Below, piece by piece: positions 61,987 to 64,000 of a DNA stretch of 64,000 nucleotides. Location of the stretch: NCBI GenBank assembly GCA_039192165.1, contig JBCCXD010000001.1:434001-498000 (forward strand), read 5' to 3'. Origin of the DNA: Dinoroseobacter sp039192165. GTDB lineage: Bacteria; Pseudomonadota; Alphaproteobacteria; Rhodobacterales; Rhodobacteraceae. A program made the translations under genes and the position numbers. Numbering within the stretch: the first letter of the stretch is position 1; every line of letters starts with the position of its first letter. The notes beneath the pieces were generated by a model. That model saw nothing but the letters and a program-made list of their open reading frames with translations. It was not told the DNA's origin and ran no database searches.

Positions 61987-62415
61987 ATGCCCAGCTATAT
62001 CGACCCGACCCGCGAGAGCTTTGCCGCGTTTCGTGAAATGGACCGCCCCGGTCCGGTGCATATGCTCAATCTGATCTAGTTTCGGGAGATCGCCGCCTAT
62101 GAGGACGGGACCGAGGCCACGGGCGCTGAAGCTTATGCCGCCTATGCACATGACAGCGCGCCGATCTTCGAACGGCTTGGTGGAAAGCAGGTTTGGCTGG
62201 GCACGCCGGAGCTGATGCTGATCGGACCGCCAGTGAAGTCCTGGGATCTGGCCTTCATCGCAGAATACCCCAGTGTTGCAGCATTCGTCGCGATGCTGCG
62301 TGACGCAGACTGCCGCCACGCGGTGCGCCACCGGCAGGCCGCTGTGGCCGACAGCCGCCTGATCCGCATGAAGCCCGCCGCGCCGGGAACGTCCTTCGGC
62401 ACCGAGGCGCACTAG
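61987..62415 (+). pseudogene. DUF1330 family gene broken by an in-frame TAG
   Basis: The frame from ATG 61987 reads MPSYIDPTRESFAAFREMDR, then PVHMLNLI, a TAG stop at 62077-62079, and continues FREIAAYEDGTEATGAEAY through LMLIGPPVKSWDLAFIAEYP to AVADSRLIRM before the natural stop at 62413. All of it is one DUF1330-like protein of about 142 codons. In relatives the stop position is a sense codon (usually basic, NLxRFRE). No frameshift is seen and the rest is well conserved, so the break looks recent or a sequencing error. Confidence 0.8.
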
Positions 62416-62514
62416 ACCAAGCCTGCACAGTCGATAAATCTCTTTCCTTTGGTTCAGAGAGATGGTCCTCTGCGGCCAGGGACAGAAACTTCACAACAAA
62501 GAAAGGGATTTGGC

Positions 62515-62904
62515 ATGGAAGAGAGCATTGGATTTTTTGATGTGATTTGGTTCATCTTCTGGATGTTTTTGATGGTCGCTTGGTTCTGGGTGGTCATCTC
62601 GGTCGTGTCCGACATATTCCGCTCCAAAGATATGAACGGCTTCTCCAAAGCGCTCTGGGTCGGCTTTGTGATTATCATTCCCTGGCTTGGCGTGCTTGCC
62701 TATCTGCTGCTGCGTGGCGACAAAATGGAGGCGCATAATGCCGAGGCGATGGAGAAGATCGAAGACGCGCAACGCGACTACATCCGCTCTGTCGCGCAGG
62801 TTTCGGCTGCCGACGAATTGGAACGCCTCGCGGCACTGAAGGAAAAAGGCGTGCTGAGCGAAGAAGAGTTCGCCGCGCAAAAAGCGAAAGTCCTTGCCAC
62901 CTGA
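62515..62904 (+). CDS. SHOCT domain membrane protein
   Basis: A 129-residue protein with two helices: residues about 8-33 (FFDVIWFIFWMFLMVAWFWV) and 45-67 (ALWVGFVIIIPWLGVLAYLL), the pattern of a PLDc_N-type membrane anchor. The C-terminal 30 residues form the SHOCT motif: DELERLAALKEKGVLSEEEF followed by AAQKAK. SHOCT segments are thought to mediate oligomerisation. The function is unknown. The ATG at 62515 follows AAAGGGATTTGGC. Confidence 0.88.
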   Translation: MEESIGFFDVIWFIFWMFLMVAWFWVVISVVSDIFRSKDMNGFSKALWVGFVIIIPWLGVLAYLLLRGDKMEAHNAEAMEKIEDAQRDYIRSVAQVSAADELERLAALKEKGVLSEEEFAAQKAKVLAT

Positions 62905-62918
62905 CCCAGGTTCTATCC

Positions 62919-62957
62919 AGCGCTCTGTGGACGCAGACGGCAAAACCACAGAGCGCT
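62919..62957. terminator. 12-pair hairpin between SHOCT and gntR genes
   Basis: AGCGCTCTGTGG and CCACAGAGCGCT pair without mismatch around a 15-base loop. It starts 15 bases after the SHOCT stop and lies between two convergent genes. No T-run follows, so it may be a barrier hairpin rather than a classical terminator. Confidence 0.55.
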
Positions 62958-63047
62958 CACTCACAGCTTGAACATTCTTGGGTCACCTGATGCGTTTGCA
63001 CGCGAACTCACCGCACTCCGCATCGAAGCCGGCCTCGCGCCTGCCGG

Positions 63048-63734
63048 TTATCTCAGCAAGGCATCGCGCAAAGACACCGGACCCTCTGGACGCTCCCGCA
63101 AATCAAGTTGCAGAAGCAGGCTGCGAAGATGCGCCTTCATAAGTTCTTCTGCTTGGTCGGCGTCACCGGCCCGAAGCGCGTCGAGCAAGGCATGATGCGC
63201 ATCTTCCTCACAAACCGCGTCTCTGTGGCGCCAGTAAAGGGCGATCACCAGCGAAGAGCGCGACACAAGTTGCCTTATAAAGTCTTCAACAGTGCGCTGT
63301 TCTGCAATGCGCGCAATCGCGACATGAAAATCACCCGACAGCTTCAGAGCAAGGCCAAGGTCTTTGCGATCCAGCGCGGCATGTTCGTTGGCGATATGAC
63401 ACTCCAGGTCTGCGATGTCTTGGCGCGTGGCGCGCTCCGCGGCCGCCCGGGCCGTTCGTGGTTCAAGCAGGCTTCGCGCCTCGAAAACCTCTCGCGCTTC
63501 GGTGATAGTCGGCTTGGTCACAAACGCTCCGCGGTTGCGCTCTATCGTGACCAGCCCACCATGTTCCATACTGCGAAGCGCCTGTCGGACAAGCGTCCTG
63601 CTCACGCCAAAAATATCGCTGACCTCGTCCTCGCTTAGTTTCGCGCCGGGCTGGATACGATGTTCGTGCACCGCCTCGGTGAGCTGTGAGACAATTTCAT
63701 GTGCGGACAAAAGGGGCGCTTTGGTCGTCGGCAT
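63048..63734 (-). CDS. GntR family regulator, FadR/FCD subfamily
   Basis: A ligand-responsive DNA-binding protein of 228 residues. The winged HTH at about 10-75 contains LSEDEVSDIFGVSRTLVRQALRSM and the wing GLVTIERNRGAFV; the all-helical FCD domain follows with the metal-type residues HVAIAR, HHALLDAL and HLR. The ATG at 63734 has GGAGGACC upstream. It is divergent from an ABC ATPase gene, with a FadR-type operator in between, so it likely controls that transporter and itself. The effector is unknown. Confidence 0.93.
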   Translation of the reverse strand: MPTTKAPLLSAHEIVSQLTEAVHEHRIQPGAKLSEDEVSDIFGVSRTLVRQALRSMEHGGLVTIERNRGAFVTKPTITEAREVFEARSLLEPRTARAAAERATRQDIADLECHIANEHAALDRKDLGLALKLSGDFHVAIARIAEQRTVEDFIRQLVSRSSLVIALYWRHRDAVCEEDAHHALLDALRAGDADQAEELMKAHLRSLLLQLDLRERPEGPVSLRDALLR

Positions 63735-63804
63735 CTTGGTCCTCCTGCTCGAAAGCGTTGCGTAGAGCCGCGCATTTCTCAATCACAGCGGAACGTTGCA
63801 GCAG

Positions 63805-63816
63805 ATCGTATACAAT
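63805..63816. promoter_or_regulatory. Putative FadR-type GntR operator
   Basis: ATCGTATACAAT, reading TTGTATACGA on the other strand, fits the published FadR-subfamily pattern t.GTa.tAC.a at all fixed positions. It lies 71 bases before gntR and 136 bases before the divergent ABC gene. Confidence 0.6.
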
Positions 63817-63951
63817 TTCCGCTCATTTTTTAAACATCTGACAGCCTGTTTGCCCGAAACGTTTCAGCACAACGAATGAGCGGTCAGGTTACCGCAAAAA
63901 CGCTTGGATCGCCCAGGGTCACAGGCTCACAGTTTTCGTGTGGGAGCCTCG

Positions 63952-64000
63952 ATGACCCAGAACCTTGATCTTGAATTTGTAAATCTGACGAAGCGCTACG
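63952..64000 (+). CDS. ABC transporter ATPase, N-terminal fragment
   Basis: Only 16 residues fall within the window: MTQNLDLEFVNLTKRY, the typical start of an ABC ATPase of the PotA/MalK type just before Walker A. A GGGAG ribosome site lies eight bases ahead. The rest runs off the right edge. The divergent GntR gene and operator suggest a regulated uptake system. Confidence 0.55.
   Translation, partial: MTQNLDLEFVNLTKRY

Overview
The window is a chromosomal segment of an alphaproteobacterium, most likely a marine member of the Rhodobacteraceae (Roseobacter group). The evidence is the high GC content, the class II ribonucleotide reductase, GAAC-N7-GAAC SOS boxes of the alphaproteobacterial type, the trpGDC-moaC-moeA-lexA-comEC-gltX-gltA gene order, and a DMSP lyase of the DddL type. 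No transposase, integrase, phage gene or CRISPR array was found. Most of the window is core genome with a few accessory blocks.

Layout. 1-3.1 kb: the N-terminal part of nrdJ (runs off the left edge), with a leader holding NrdR-like boxes and a long palindrome, then tRNA-Pro. 3.1-8.2 kb: a double cold-shock protein coupled to a DUF192 protein, pdxH, and a rightward group fabI, LysE exporter, gpt and an aminotransferase. 8.2-24 kb: ppiD-trpE, a convergent COG2861 deacetylase gene, then the tightly overlapped trpG-trpD-trpC-moaC-moeA run, lexA with its own SOS boxes, comEC, gltX and gltA. 24-33.7 kb: uvrA with an SOS box, a large secreted protein of unknown function, two MFS transporters, lpdA and a DUF924 protein.

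33.8-42 kb is the most accessory-looking part. It holds two identical tRNA-Asp genes flanking a YtcJ-like amidohydrolase, a LapG-like cysteine peptidase facing an exported Gly/Asp-repeat protein, a Hint-like protein that lacks the catalytic Cys, a pirin, dddL and an M23 peptidase. 42-52.4 kb is a galactoside utilisation island: galT, galK, a GH42 beta-galactosidase, a GH4 alpha-galactosidase and a complete sugar ABC transporter, with a MmcQ/YjbR-family gene inserted between the two permease genes. Sugar enters through the ABC system, the two glycosidases release galactose, and GalK/GalT convert it; galE and a dedicated regulator are not in the window.

52.4-64 kb: a DUF3604 secreted protein, a voltage-gated-like K+ channel with a zinc ribbon, purD/xseA (divergent), ftsY with a hexanucleotide repeat, a DMT transporter, yciB, a hypothetical membrane protein, a DUF1330 pseudogene broken by one stop codon, a SHOCT protein, and a GntR regulator divergent from an ABC ATPase cut by the right edge, with a FadR-type operator between them. 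All family assignments come from reading the translations; no database search was run.
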